From positions 6,608,328-6,672,327 of the forward strand of contig NC_017030.1 in NCBI RefSeq assembly GCF_000255295.1: a stretch of 64,000 bases of DNA, given 5' to 3'. This document shows, in pieces, positions 44,542 through 53,784 of this stretch. The notes beneath the pieces were generated by a model. The model ran no database searches. It saw only the letters and a program-made list of their open reading frames with translations, and had not been told where the DNA came from. The stretch is from Corallococcus coralloides DSM 2259. GTDB taxonomy: Bacteria; Myxococcota; Myxococcia; Myxococcales; Myxococcaceae. How positions within the stretch are numbered: the first letter of the stretch is position 1; the number at the start of each line of letters is the position of its first letter. Position numbers and translations under genes: made by a program.

Positions 44542-45867
44542 TCACTCAGCGATGGCCACCACCGTGGCCACCGCCGCCGTTGCCACCCCAGCCGCCGCCG
44601 CCGTTGCCACCGCCGCGGCTGGAGCCGTGAGACTCGCCGCCGCTGGAGCCGCGCGAGGAGGAGCCACCGCCGCGGCCGGAGCTGCCGCCACCCCAACCGC
44701 CGCCGTGGCTGCTGGAGGACCCGCCGCCGGTCTGCTGGACGCGAACGGAGCCACCACCCCAACCGCTGCCGTTGCTGGACGAGGAGCGTCCCCCACACCG
44801 GACGACGGACGCCCGGGGCTGGAACCGCCACTCCAGCCGCCGCTGGACTGGTGCGAGCCACCGCGCGTGCCGTTCCCACCGGGGGGCGGGCTGCGCGTGC
44901 CACCCCAGCCGCCGCTGTTGCCGCCGTTGCCGTTGTTCGACGAGTGGACGCCGCTGCCCTGCGGACGGTAGGGCCCGGGACGGCTGTTGCCCCGGCCGCC
45001 GTTGGACGAGTAGCGCCCGGGCGACGCGTCATGCACGCGCGGGCTGTTGTACCGGTACGGCCCCGGGCGCGAGTAGTGGTAGCGCCCCGGGCGGTAGCGG
45101 TCGTGCCCGTAGCCGTAGTAGCGCCACGACACGCCCGGATACCGGTACCACGAGCGCAGGAACACGTTCGGACGGCCGAAGGAGAACGAGATGTGCGCGT
45201 GGCGGTAGACCGGGACGACGACGCGAACCGAGCCGTTCCAGCCCCAGCCGCCACCCACGAACACCCAGGACGGGCCACGGCGCACCCAGTGCGGCGACAC
45301 GAACACCAGGCCCGGACGCGGCGGCTCCATCCACGAGCCGGAGACCCACTCGTAGCCGTTGGCGCCCCAGTACCAGTAGCCCGGAGCCCACGTGTAGCCC
45401 ACGGACGGCGCGGGGGGCGGCGTCTCCACGCGCAGGGCCGGAGGCGCCTGGGTGGCCGTCACGTCCTCGCTGGCGACCTCCACGGGGATCTCCACCTCGG
45501 TGGAGCCCTCCTGGGCCCAGCCGCCGGACACCCAGCGCCAGACGTCGCCGTCCTGCGCCCAGTAGCCGTTGACGTACTGGTAGCCGGGCATGCGCTCCAC
45601 CCAGCCGCCGGACTTGAACTGCCAGTTGTCGCCGTCCCAGTACCAGTGCCCGGACGTCCAGACCGCGCCGGCATAGGGCCGGGGGGTCGGTGACTCGGCG
45701 GGCAGGTCGGGGGGCGGAGAGGGCGCGATGGGCCCGGAATCATCCGCGTTGGACTCCTGGACGTACGCGTCGTCGCCCCAGTCATCCGCGGCGACCGGCG
45801 AGGTCTGCGCGAACGCCCCCTGGGTCGCCAGGCCGACAATCAAACCCATCCACCATCGAGAACCCAT
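44542..45867 (-). CDS. Secreted YXWGXW-repeat, Gly/Ser-rich surface protein with apparent C-terminal frameshift
   Basis: Signal peptide (1-20, AFAQ). Aromatic-rich repeats (GHWYWDGDNWQF, GYQYVNGYWAQDGDVWRWVSGGW, GYTWAPGYWYWGANGYEWVSGSW) resemble the YXWGXW motif of outer-surface proteins. An Arg/Tyr/Pro segment is followed by a Gly/Ser/Asn-rich part. Near 44790-44794 (CCCCC on the plus strand) composition abruptly becomes Ala/Val-rich. The +1 frame continues the Gly/Ser/His pattern (for example GGGSSSSHGGGWGGGSS) to a stop at 44546. One missing G would explain it, either a real mutation or a sequencing error. The role is unknown. Confidence 0.75.
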   Translation of the reverse strand: MGSRWWMGLIVGLATQGAFAQTSPVAADDWGDDAYVQESNADDSGPIAPSPPPDLPAESPTPRPYAGAVWTSGHWYWDGDNWQFKSGGWVERMPGYQYVNGYWAQDGDVWRWVSGGWAQEGSTEVEIPVEVASEDVTATQAPPALRVETPPPAPSVGYTWAPGYWYWGANGYEWVSGSWMEPPRPGLVFVSPHWVRRGPSWVFVGGGWGWNGSVRVVVPVYRHAHISFSFGRPNVFLRSWYRYPGVSWRYYGYGHDRYRPGRYHYSRPGPYRYNSPRVHDASPGRYSSNGGRGNSRPGPYRPQGSGVHSSNNGNGGNSGGWGGTRSPPPGGNGTRGGSHQSSGGWSGGSSPGRPSSGVGDAPRPATAAVGVVAPFASSRPAAGPPAATAAVGVAAAPAAAVAPPRAAPAAASLTAPAAAVATAAAAGVATAAVATVVAIAE

Positions 45868-45983
45868 GACTCCGTCTCCGATCTCCAGACACCCGAGGGG
45901 ACGCGGGCTTCCCCCACTTTATTCACCCTGGAGGCTCCAGGCCCGCAAACCTGTCGACACTGCTACAGTCCTGCGGGACGCGA

Positions 45984-47813
45984 ATGCTGCGCCGACTCCT
46001 CCCCACATTGCTCGCCCTGGGTTGCGGACTGCTGGCCCTCGGATGGGGGCTGGTGAGCCTCCAGCGCATCTTCACCCAGGAGCGTGAGGACGCGCGCGCC
46101 CAGGTGCGCTCGCGGCGCATTGCCCTGGAGCAGCTGGCGGCCGAGTCGCTGCGCACCGCGCTCGCGCAGATGATGAAGACCCACCTGCCGAAGCTCAACT
46201 CGGCCGTGGGCGACCCGCTGCTGCCCGCCGAGGGCTACTACCTGCTCTTCCGCGGCCACCAGTTCCTGCCGCGCGTGGACTGGCCCCGGGAGGGCGCGGA
46301 CGTCCCGGCCCAGGCCAACTACACGATGCTGGCGCACGCGCTGGACGACGGTCAGGCCCCCTCCCCCTATCAAGAACGGCTGGCCCGGCTGCGCGCGGCG
46401 GAGGCCGCCCTGGCCTCTGGCAGCGAGGCGCGCAAGGACGCCGCGGTGGAGTCCCTGCTGCGCTACCACGCGGCGCACCCGCTGCCCGCGGATCAGGAGC
46501 TGCCCTTCACCCTGCTGATGGTGGAGTACCTGCAACGCGGCGAGGACACGCAGCCCCTCATCCGGGCACTGGTGCGCGAAGGCCTTCCGGAGGAGCTGGG
46601 CGGCATGGCGCGGGACGCGGGCCTGCAGCGCAACCTGCTGCGTGCCCGGCCCCAGCTCACGCAGCCGGACTTCAACTTCCTCCAGGCGCGCATCGTGGCG
46701 TTGAGCATCACCCTGTCCGAACCGTCCGACGCCTTCGTGGCGCGCGTGCAGGAGGCCGGCGCGGGCGCGCTGGTGCTGCCGGAGCCACTGGACGGGCCCA
46801 CGCTGCTGGCCGAGCAGTGGTACGTGGAGCCCGCGGCCGAGCAGGTGCACGGGCTGGCCGTGGACATGGGCGCGCTGCTGTCGGAGCTGACGCAGGAGCT
46901 GCGCGAGCGCAACCTCATCCCCCGGGATGGCCAGGTGCGGCTGGGGCCCGGCGGCGTGGCGCGGCCCCTGAAGCACCCGGGGCTGGAGGTGGCCACGCCC
47001 GGCTGGGCCGCGGCGGAGGCGGACATCGAGGCGCGGTACGGCCTGAAGACGTTGCTCGTCGCGGCGTGCGGCGCGCTCGCGTCGGCCATCGCGGCGCTGG
47101 CGGTGGTGGCCCAGCAGCGCAAGTACCGCTTCGTGGAGCTCAAGAGCGACTTCGTCTCCACCGTGTCCCACGAGCTGCGCACGCCGCTCGCGTCCATCCG
47201 CCTGCTGGGGGAGACGCTGGAGCGCCGGCTGGGCAAGAGCCCGGAGGCGGGGGACTACCCCACCCGCATCGTGCGCGCGGCGGAGGGGCTGCACTTCCTG
47301 GTGGAGAACATCCTGTCCTTCAACCGCATCGACAAGGGGCGCTGGGCGCTGAGGCCCGCGCGCGTGCGGCTGGAGGAGGCGGTGGGCAACCTGCGCCACG
47401 ACCTGATGGACGCCGTCACCGTGCCGGTGGAGCTGAGCTCGGACGTGGGGGACGTGGAGCTGGACGCGGACGCGTCGCTCGTGCGGATGCTCTTCGCCAA
47501 CCTGGGCCGCAACGCCTGCCTCTACAACCTGCGAAGCCCGGTGGTCCTCACCGTGCGCGCCTATCCGCAGCCGGGCTTTGGCGCCACGGTGCTCTTCAGC
47601 GACAACGGGGTGGGCATCCCCCCGGAGGAATGGGAGCGCGTGTTCCAGGACTTCTACCGTCTGACAACACCCGGGCCGGAGGTGCATGGAAGTGGCCTGG
47701 GGCTGGCGCTGTGCCGCAGAATCATGGGCCTGCACCAGGGCAGCATCCAGGTGGCCTCCTCCGGTCCCGAAGGCACGACCTTCGCCCTGACCTTTCCCGA
47801 GACGCGCCGATGA
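45984..47813 (+). CDS. Membrane sensor histidine kinase
   Basis: The 609-aa protein has a TM helix (7-27), a large probably periplasmic sensory region (about 30-350), a second TM (about 355-375), then HisKA with VSHELRTPLASIRLLGETL (phospho-His) and HATPase_c with LFANLGRNACLYN (N box), FSDNGVGIP (G1) and GSGLGLALCRRI (G2). The sensor region has no recognised fold. It is coupled to the response regulator by ATGA overlap. Signal unknown. Confidence 0.93.
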   Translation: MLRRLLPTLLALGCGLLALGWGLVSLQRIFTQEREDARAQVRSRRIALEQLAAESLRTALAQMMKTHLPKLNSAVGDPLLPAEGYYLLFRGHQFLPRVDWPREGADVPAQANYTMLAHALDDGQAPSPYQERLARLRAAEAALASGSEARKDAAVESLLRYHAAHPLPADQELPFTLLMVEYLQRGEDTQPLIRALVREGLPEELGGMARDAGLQRNLLRARPQLTQPDFNFLQARIVALSITLSEPSDAFVARVQEAGAGALVLPEPLDGPTLLAEQWYVEPAAEQVHGLAVDMGALLSELTQELRERNLIPRDGQVRLGPGGVARPLKHPGLEVATPGWAAAEADIEARYGLKTLLVAACGALASAIAALAVVAQQRKYRFVELKSDFVSTVSHELRTPLASIRLLGETLERRLGKSPEAGDYPTRIVRAAEGLHFLVENILSFNRIDKGRWALRPARVRLEEAVGNLRHDLMDAVTVPVELSSDVGDVELDADASLVRMLFANLGRNACLYNLRSPVVLTVRAYPQPGFGATVLFSDNGVGIPPEEWERVFQDFYRLTTPGPEVHGSGLGLALCRRIMGLHQGSIQVASSGPEGTTFALTFPETRR

Positions 47814-48535
47814 CGACGCAGACGCCAGGCTCCACCACCCGCCCCACCATCCTCATCGTCGAGGACGACGCCAACCTGCGCACGGGCCTGCGCGACAACC
47901 TGCGCGACGAGGGCTACGACGTGACGGACGCCCCGTCCGCGAAGGAAGCGGCGCCGCACCTGGCGTCGCGGGCGTTCGACCTGCTCATCCTGGACGTGAT
48001 GCTGCCGGGCGAGGACGGCTACAGCTTCTGCCGCCGCCTGCGCGCGGAGGGCGTGAAGAGCATGGTGCTGATGCTCACCGCGCGCTCGCTGGAGGACGAC
48101 CTGGTGCGCGGCTTCGAGGCCGGCGCGCAGGACTACCTCACCAAGCCCTACCGGCTGCGCGAGCTGCTCGCGCGCGTGCAGGCGCTGGTGCGCCGGGCGG
48201 GCACGGCGCCGCCGCAGGTGGTGACCTTTGGCGCCTTCACGCTGGACCTGGGCCGCCGCGCGGTGCTGCGGGCGGACGGCAGTGAAGTGGACCTGACGCG
48301 CACGGAGTTCGACCTGCTGGCGTTCCTCCTGCGCCACCGCGACCGCGCCCTGCCCCGCGGCGAAATCCTGGACGCGGTGTGGGGCCGGGACGTCGTGGTG
48401 GATCCGCGCACGGTGGACAACTTCGTGTCGAACCTGAAGAAGAAGCTCGGGTGGACGAGTACGTCCGGCTTCACCATCCACACGCTGCGCGGCGTGGGCT
48501 ACCGCATGGAGGTCCTGAGCGGCGGCCCGTCATGA
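47810..48535 (+). CDS. OmpR/PhoB-family response regulator
   Basis: The 241-aa protein has a receiver domain (about 14-125) with VEDD acidic pocket, LLILDVMLPGEDGY (phospho-Asp), LTARS and YLTKPYR (Lys), then a winged-helix DNA-binding domain (about 140-235) with LTRTEFDLLAFLLRH and VDNFVSNLKKKLG....IHTLRGVGYRM. It is the partner of the upstream kinase. The TonB-family gene 117 bp downstream may be in its transcription unit. Confidence 0.96.
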   Translation: MTTQTPGSTTRPTILIVEDDANLRTGLRDNLRDEGYDVTDAPSAKEAAPHLASRAFDLLILDVMLPGEDGYSFCRRLRAEGVKSMVLMLTARSLEDDLVRGFEAGAQDYLTKPYRLRELLARVQALVRRAGTAPPQVVTFGAFTLDLGRRAVLRADGSEVDLTRTEFDLLAFLLRHRDRALPRGEILDAVWGRDVVVDPRTVDNFVSNLKKKLGWTSTSGFTIHTLRGVGYRMEVLSGGPS

Positions 48536-48652
48536 CGCAATCATGACCAACACATGGAGCCCCGTCGGCCTTTCGACTGGCGGGACTTCGTACCTTGCAT
48601 CTTGTGGGGACGGGACGCCTGGAGCGTCCGCCCCGAACAGGAGGCGGGTCAG

Positions 48653-49414
48653 ATGTTTGAGTCGGTCATCGAACGGCGGGGAGTGCGCTCGGGACGGTTC
48701 GGCACGGGCGCGTGGGTGTCCATCGGCGTGCACGCGGGGCTCCTGGGCCTGGTGTTCTTCATCTCCGGCCGCGCGCCCGAACTCGTCGAGAAGCCGCTCG
48801 GAGACCTCGTCTTCCGTCCGCCCACCATCCAGCTCGGCGTGAAGCAGGCCGCGCAGCCGGCACCGGCCACCACCGCACCGGCCCCGAAGCCGAAGCCCAA
48901 GCCGCGCACGGACCGCATCCCGCTGAACCCGAAGCCGCTGCCCGCGGATCCGCCGGCAGCGACGCCGGAGCCGACGACGATCGCGGACGCGGCGGCCACC
49001 ACCGACGCGACGGGCACGGGCGAAACGGGCCCGGTGGGGGATCCGAACGGAGATCCGAACAGCACCAGCCCCATCGGCGCCATCGGTGTGGCGGGCATCG
49101 TGCCGACCGCGCCCACGGGCACCGACGTGCTGCCCTTCCAGGGCGGGATGACGCCCCCGAAGATGCTCAGCGGCTCGCAGTTCAGCTACACGGAGGAGGC
49201 GCGGCGCGCGGGCGTGGAGGGGATGATCATCGCGAAGTGCGTCATCACCACGGAGGGCCGGGTGCGCGACTGCCGCATCATCCGCGGCCTGCCGTTCATG
49301 GATGACGCGGTGCTGGACGCCCTCTACTCGCGTCAGTACCAGCCGCTGACGTTCCAGGGCCGTCCGGTGAACGTGTCGTACACGTTCAACATCCGGCTGA
49401 AGATGCCCCGGTAG
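48653..49414 (+). CDS. TonB-family energy-transducing protein
   Basis: The 253-aa protein has a short cytosolic N-terminus (MFESVIERRG), a single TM helix (about 20-40), a Pro/Lys/Ala-rich periplasm-spanning region (PAPKPKPKPRTDR...), and a C-terminal TonB fold (about 170-253) with YTEEARRAGVEGMIIAKCVITTEGRVRDCRIIRGLPFMD. It probably transmits proton-motive force or links membrane proteins. ATG 48653 follows GGAGG by 8 bases; an upstream in-frame start lacks this. Confidence 0.88.
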   Translation: MFESVIERRGVRSGRFGTGAWVSIGVHAGLLGLVFFISGRAPELVEKPLGDLVFRPPTIQLGVKQAAQPAPATTAPAPKPKPKPRTDRIPLNPKPLPADPPAATPEPTTIADAAATTDATGTGETGPVGDPNGDPNSTSPIGAIGVAGIVPTAPTGTDVLPFQGGMTPPKMLSGSQFSYTEEARRAGVEGMIIAKCVITTEGRVRDCRIIRGLPFMDDAVLDALYSRQYQPLTFQGRPVNVSYTFNIRLKMPR

Positions 49415-49602
49415 CAGGAGCAGGTGTCCGCCAGTGGAAGCGGCCGGACGCCTGTCTCCCCCTCGAGTGGGGAAAAGAATCGCGGCGGGAGTGCGGGCCC
49501 GTTAGGAAACTCCCGTCGCGCCTGGCCATGTGCGCGATACCGGCACCGGAAGGAGCGGGTCTCCCCCGGCCCGCTTCCGGTGCCGGTCCTTTCACTCGAG
49601 CC

Positions 49603-51090
49603 ATGGCGGACACCTGGTACGACGCGGTGGTGGTGGGCGCGGGCTTCGGTGGCCTGGGTACGGCGCTGGAGTTGTGCCGCCGGGGCGCCCGGGTGGCGCT
49701 GTGCGAAGGGCTCAACTACCCGGGCGGCTGCGCGAGCACCTTCCGGCGCGGTGGCTACGGCTTCGAGTCCGGCGCCACGCTGTTCTCCGGCTTCGGTGAG
49801 CATCAGCTCTTCGGCCGGTGGATCCGCGAGCATGCGCTGGACGTGACGGTGGACTGGTTGGATCCCCTGGTGGAGCTGCGAGCCCCGGGGATGCGGTTGC
49901 AGGTGCACCGGGACCGGGAGCGGCTCATCGCACAGCTCTGTGCGCTTCCTGGAGCGCCCGTGCAGGGCGTGCGGCGGTTCTTCGAATTGCAGGCACAGGT
50001 GGCCGGTGCGCTGTGGCCGCTGTTCGATGACCCGGATCTGTTGCCGCCGTTGAACCTGAAGACGCTGATGCGGCACGCGGGGCGCGCGTGGTCCTACGCG
50101 CCGCTGGCGCGGTGGCTGGGCCGCCCGCTGGGCGCGGTGCTCGCGCATCACGGGCTGGAGGGCTTCACGCCGCTGCGCACGTACCTGGATGCGCTCTGTC
50201 AGATCACCGTGCAGTGCCCCGCGGCGGAGGCGGAGGCGCCGTTCGCGTTCGCGGCGATGGACTACTACTGGCGTGGCACGGGCCATGTCCGGGGCGGCAT
50301 CGGCCGGCTGGCGACGGCGCTGACGAAGGCCATCTCGGCCCGGGGCGGTGACGTGTTCATGGCGAACCGGGTGCGCGCGGTGACGCCGGTGGATGGGGGC
50401 TGGCGGGTGACGGCGCGCAGGGGCGAGCTGCTCGCCCGGCATGTGGTGACCAACGTGTTGCCTCAAGGGCTGCGCACGCTGCTGGATGCTCCGGTGGGGA
50501 GACTTCCCCGGGTGGATGCGCTCGCGGAGCGCGTGGATGACGGATGGGGCGCGGCGATGCTGTACCTCGTCGTCCGGCCTCCCGAGGGTGACTCCGGGGG
50601 GGCGCATCACTTCGAGCTGGTGCGCGATGAGCAGGCCCCCTTCATCGAAGGCAACCACCTCTTCGCGTCCATCAGTGGCGCGGCGGATGAAGGCCGTGCA
50701 CGGCCGGGCCAGCGCACGATGACGGTGTCCACGCACGTGCCCTTGAAGAAGGTCGCGGGCATGACGGCGGAGCAACAGGCCTCGTACTTCGCCGGGCTCC
50801 ACGCGCGGATGCGCGAGAACCTGGACGCGCTGCTGCCGGAGTGGACGGCCAATGTCGTGCACGCCATGACGGGCTCGCCGCGCACGTTCCAGCGCTTCAC
50901 GCTACGCGAGGCGGGCGCGGTGGGCGGTGTGCCCCGGCGCGCCGGATTGGACAATTACCGCATCCTGGGACCGTTCCAGGCGCAGCGCGGCGTGTGGTTG
51001 GTGGGGGACTCTGTCTTTCCGGGCCAGAGCACCCTCGCGACCGCCGTGGGTGGCGTGCGCACCGCGGCAAGCATCGCCGCGGTGCGCTGA
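49603..51090 (+). CDS. CrtI/CrtH-like FAD-dependent oxidoreductase
   Basis: The 495-aa protein begins AVVVGAGFGGLGTALELCRRGARVALCE (Rossmann GxGxxG and acidic ribose residue), NYPGGCASTFRRGGY, then HVRGGIGRLATALTKAI, and ends GVWLVGDSVFPGQSTLATAVGGVRTA, the flavin-binding signature of phytoene desaturase/isomerase and retinol saturase relatives. The substrate may be a carotenoid, but no other carotenoid gene is near. A different isoprenoid or lipid is possible. Confidence 0.87.
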   Translation: MADTWYDAVVVGAGFGGLGTALELCRRGARVALCEGLNYPGGCASTFRRGGYGFESGATLFSGFGEHQLFGRWIREHALDVTVDWLDPLVELRAPGMRLQVHRDRERLIAQLCALPGAPVQGVRRFFELQAQVAGALWPLFDDPDLLPPLNLKTLMRHAGRAWSYAPLARWLGRPLGAVLAHHGLEGFTPLRTYLDALCQITVQCPAAEAEAPFAFAAMDYYWRGTGHVRGGIGRLATALTKAISARGGDVFMANRVRAVTPVDGGWRVTARRGELLARHVVTNVLPQGLRTLLDAPVGRLPRVDALAERVDDGWGAAMLYLVVRPPEGDSGGAHHFELVRDEQAPFIEGNHLFASISGAADEGRARPGQRTMTVSTHVPLKKVAGMTAEQQASYFAGLHARMRENLDALLPEWTANVVHAMTGSPRTFQRFTLREAGAVGGVPRRAGLDNYRILGPFQAQRGVWLVGDSVFPGQSTLATAVGGVRTAASIAAVR

Positions 51091-51142
51091 AGCTTTGTCT
51101 GACATAAACCGCGTATGGTTTGTGCCCCCTCACGGAGGACAC

Positions 51143-51406
51143 ATGCGCACGTTCCTGATTGGCGGTCTGTTGGCGATGGCGATGGCGGTGGGCTGTGGCG
51201 GTCCCATGGAGCAGGAGGCCGAGCCGAGCCTGGCCACGCAGGAGGCGCCGCTGCCGGACTGTTCCAACGAGCCGAACGCGAACCTGTACCGGTACTACAG
51301 CGACGCCGCGCACACCCAGCTCATTGGTGAGTATGGTTGCTATTGCGGCGGGCTCTACTACTGGGGCGGCCGGTCGGTCTATTCGGAGTACATCCAGGAG
51401 TGCTGA
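51143..51406 (+). CDS. Small Cys-containing lipoprotein (DUF6289-like)
   Basis: The 87-aa precursor has a lipoprotein signal ending AVGC (Cys18). The mature part is about 70 residues with CSNEPNANLYRYYSDAAHTQLIGEYGCYCGG and a final QEC. The YYSD..HTQLIGEY...C pattern resembles small DUF6289-type proteins plentiful in myxobacteria. GGAGGAC lies 3-5 bases upstream of ATG 51143. Function unknown; secretion, a small size and paired Cys suggest an extracellular or surface peptide. Confidence 0.75.
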   Translation: MRTFLIGGLLAMAMAVGCGGPMEQEAEPSLATQEAPLPDCSNEPNANLYRYYSDAAHTQLIGEYGCYCGGLYYWGGRSVYSEYIQEC

Positions 51407-51422
51407 GCCGTTGAATGCAGAC

Positions 51423-53660
51423 CTAGGCCACTCCCGACACCATGGGAGTGTTCGAGGTCCGCGTCTCCCCGAGAATGCGCGCCGACTCCACGGCGGCGTC
51501 CTCCGGCCGGACGCTGGTGTCTGAGATTCCGGCGATGAGCCGGGTGCGGTCGTGGTCCACCGCGCCCGGCTTCGCCCAGGTGTCCGAGTCCGGAGCGGTG
51601 AGGTACGCGGAGAACGCGTGGTGCCCGGAGCCGGGGCGCTCGCCAATCACATGCACCAGGGCGCGCGGCCGCAGGTCCCCTTCCGCGCCAAACAGCAGGT
51701 GGCCCACCTGGTAGCCCGCGCGCACGCGGCCGTGCTTCACCACCAGCACCTCCGGCGCCACCCTCCAGCCTGTCGCCTCCAGCTCCGCGCGCAGCCGCGT
51801 CAGGAACGGCGCCAGGTGCCCCTCGTCCATCAACGACCGGGGGTCCAGCCCGTCCGACACGACCACCTGCGCGTCGTACCGGCCCGCGTGCCGCTCGCGC
51901 AGCGCGCGCACCGTCGCCTCCGAGGCCTCGTCCAGCGATTCGCCGGACGGCGGGTGCAGGATGTAGTCGCGCCGGTCCAGGGAGCGCGTCTTGAGCCGTA
52001 CCGCGCCCGGGATGGACTCCACGGCCGCGTCGGACAGCTCCGACCACAGCCCCACCTTGCCGTCGTCGTAGAGGCCGCGCACCTCCCGCTCCAGCGCGGG
52101 CTCCAACGTCCAGGGCGCCTCTCCGTGCCCCACCGCCAGCGGCACGCCCCGGGCGCGCACCTCCGCCATCTTCGCTTCCGCCTCCGCGCGCAGCTCCGCG
52201 TCCGTCCGCGTGTCGCCCTTGGCCCGGCGGTAGTGCACGTAGACATGGGCAGGGTCGCCGAAGTGCTTCGTGGGCCGGCCATCGGCGTTGATGACGCCCA
52301 GGCTCTGGAAGAAGGCCCACATCCGGTCGTCCACCTTCAAGCCGTACCGCTCGCGCAGCCGCACGTGGTCCTGGAAGGACGTCGTGAGGTAGCTGAGCAT
52401 CGGATCATTCCGAGTGGGCAGCGCCATCAGGTACGCGGGCCCAGCCTCCGCGAGCTGCTCCTGGCACCAGCCCAGGTCATCCAGCGTGACGTCCATGTGC
52501 AGCGTGGAGCACACGTCCAGGCCCAGCGTGAGGCCGTGCAGCTTGCCCATCACGATGTCTTCCAGGCAGCAGCGCACCAGCTGCTCGCGCGTGCGGAAGA
52601 CCTCCGGGCCAATGAAGCCCGCCACGTCGTTGACGTGCACCCACGGCGCCGCGTCCCGCCCCGCGCCCGACTGTGCCAGGGCCACCCGGCGCTTCAGGGC
52701 CCGCGCGAAGCCATACTTGCGCGACTCGTGGATGAGCATGTCCGTGCCGAAGTGGTGCCCGTTCGTCGCGTCCGCGCCCTGCCCCGTCTCGAAGTACAGG
52801 CCCCACTTGCCGGTACGCGCCGCCGCGTGCGCCACCATCTTCTCCAGCGTCACGTCGAAGGTGCGGTTGGCCGCTTCGTTCCCACCCAGGCTCTGGAACC
52901 AGATGCCCGTGGTGCCCGGCCGCATCGCCTCCACCTGCGCCTGCACGTCGATGTGCGAGAGCACGCAGTGGGGCATCACCTCCTCCAACCCGAACGTCAC
53001 CAGCACGTCGTGCAGCGCGGACTCCACCGCGGCCACCGACGCCACGTCCGACGACACCGGGTTGGTCCCCAGCACCACGTCGCCCACCGCGAAGGACCAC
53101 CCGTTGAACACCTGCCAGCGGATGTCCTCTGGATGATCCGTGGGGGAGTTGGGCTGCAAGCGTGCGCTCAGATAGCCCTTCGCGCCCACGCGGCTGCCGG
53201 GCAGCGGGTGGAAGATGCGCCCACCAACGGTCTTCAGCTCCGCGTCGCTCATCAGCTTCACGACGCACGCGATGACGTCACTGGGCAGCCCGTCCAGGAC
53301 GTCATGCACCTGGGGCACCGGCGCGGTGAGCAGGAAGGCCTTGAGCTGGCCCAGCGTCCAGTCCGCCACGCGCTTCCAGCGCGCCGCGTCCCACGCCTCC
53401 AGGTTGAAGACATACAGCCGGTCCTCGAACGGAGGATGCGCGTGCAGCTCATCCAGCTGCGTGCGCGACAGCAGGGTCCGCGCGTTGCGCCGAGAGTCCT
53501 CATCCGCCGCCGCGACGCCGATGGCCTCGTCGCCTTCCTTGAACGCATTCGCCGCGCCCAACACCTGTTGATACAGGCGCGCGTCGAAGCCGCCGCTCAG
53601 GCGCTGCACGTAGTCGATGACATCTTCGTGGGGGAGGACGTCGGGGAGACAGACGCTCAT
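51423..53660 (-). CDS. eutBC: Fused ethanolamine ammonia-lyase (EutB-EutC single chain)
   Basis: Residues 1 to about 455 match EutB, the AdoCbl-dependent TIM-barrel large subunit (GVAAADEDSR, YLSARLQPNSPTDHP, VGDVVLGTNPVSSDV, YFETGQGADAT, FIGPEVF, GLEDIVMGKL..GLDVC). After a linker, residues about 600-745 match EutC (QVVVSDGLDPRSL, VKHGRVRAGYQVG, HVIGERPGSGHHAFSAYLT, DRTRLIAGIS). The enzyme converts ethanolamine to acetaldehyde and ammonia. EutB and EutC are normally separate genes. No other eut gene, reactivase or microcompartment gene is in the window. Confidence 0.92.
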   Translation of the reverse strand: MSVCLPDVLPHEDVIDYVQRLSGGFDARLYQQVLGAANAFKEGDEAIGVAAADEDSRRNARTLLSRTQLDELHAHPPFEDRLYVFNLEAWDAARWKRVADWTLGQLKAFLLTAPVPQVHDVLDGLPSDVIACVVKLMSDAELKTVGGRIFHPLPGSRVGAKGYLSARLQPNSPTDHPEDIRWQVFNGWSFAVGDVVLGTNPVSSDVASVAAVESALHDVLVTFGLEEVMPHCVLSHIDVQAQVEAMRPGTTGIWFQSLGGNEAANRTFDVTLEKMVAHAAARTGKWGLYFETGQGADATNGHHFGTDMLIHESRKYGFARALKRRVALAQSGAGRDAAPWVHVNDVAGFIGPEVFRTREQLVRCCLEDIVMGKLHGLTLGLDVCSTLHMDVTLDDLGWCQEQLAEAGPAYLMALPTRNDPMLSYLTTSFQDHVRLRERYGLKVDDRMWAFFQSLGVINADGRPTKHFGDPAHVYVHYRRAKGDTRTDAELRAEAEAKMAEVRARGVPLAVGHGEAPWTLEPALEREVRGLYDDGKVGLWSELSDAAVESIPGAVRLKTRSLDRRDYILHPPSGESLDEASEATVRALRERHAGRYDAQVVVSDGLDPRSLMDEGHLAPFLTRLRAELEATGWRVAPEVLVVKHGRVRAGYQVGHLLFGAEGDLRPRALVHVIGERPGSGHHAFSAYLTAPDSDTWAKPGAVDHDRTRLIAGISDTSVRPEDAAVESARILGETRTSNTPMVSGVA

Positions 53661-53784
53661 GGGGCGAGAGCTTTAACCGGCGCCCCCACCGCGCCACCAT
53701 CCCCCGAGGGCCGTGTCACCTGCGTGACGCCAGGACGCCTGCCCTCCACGATGCTTGGTGTTGCAATCGTTAGCGCGCTGAAGC

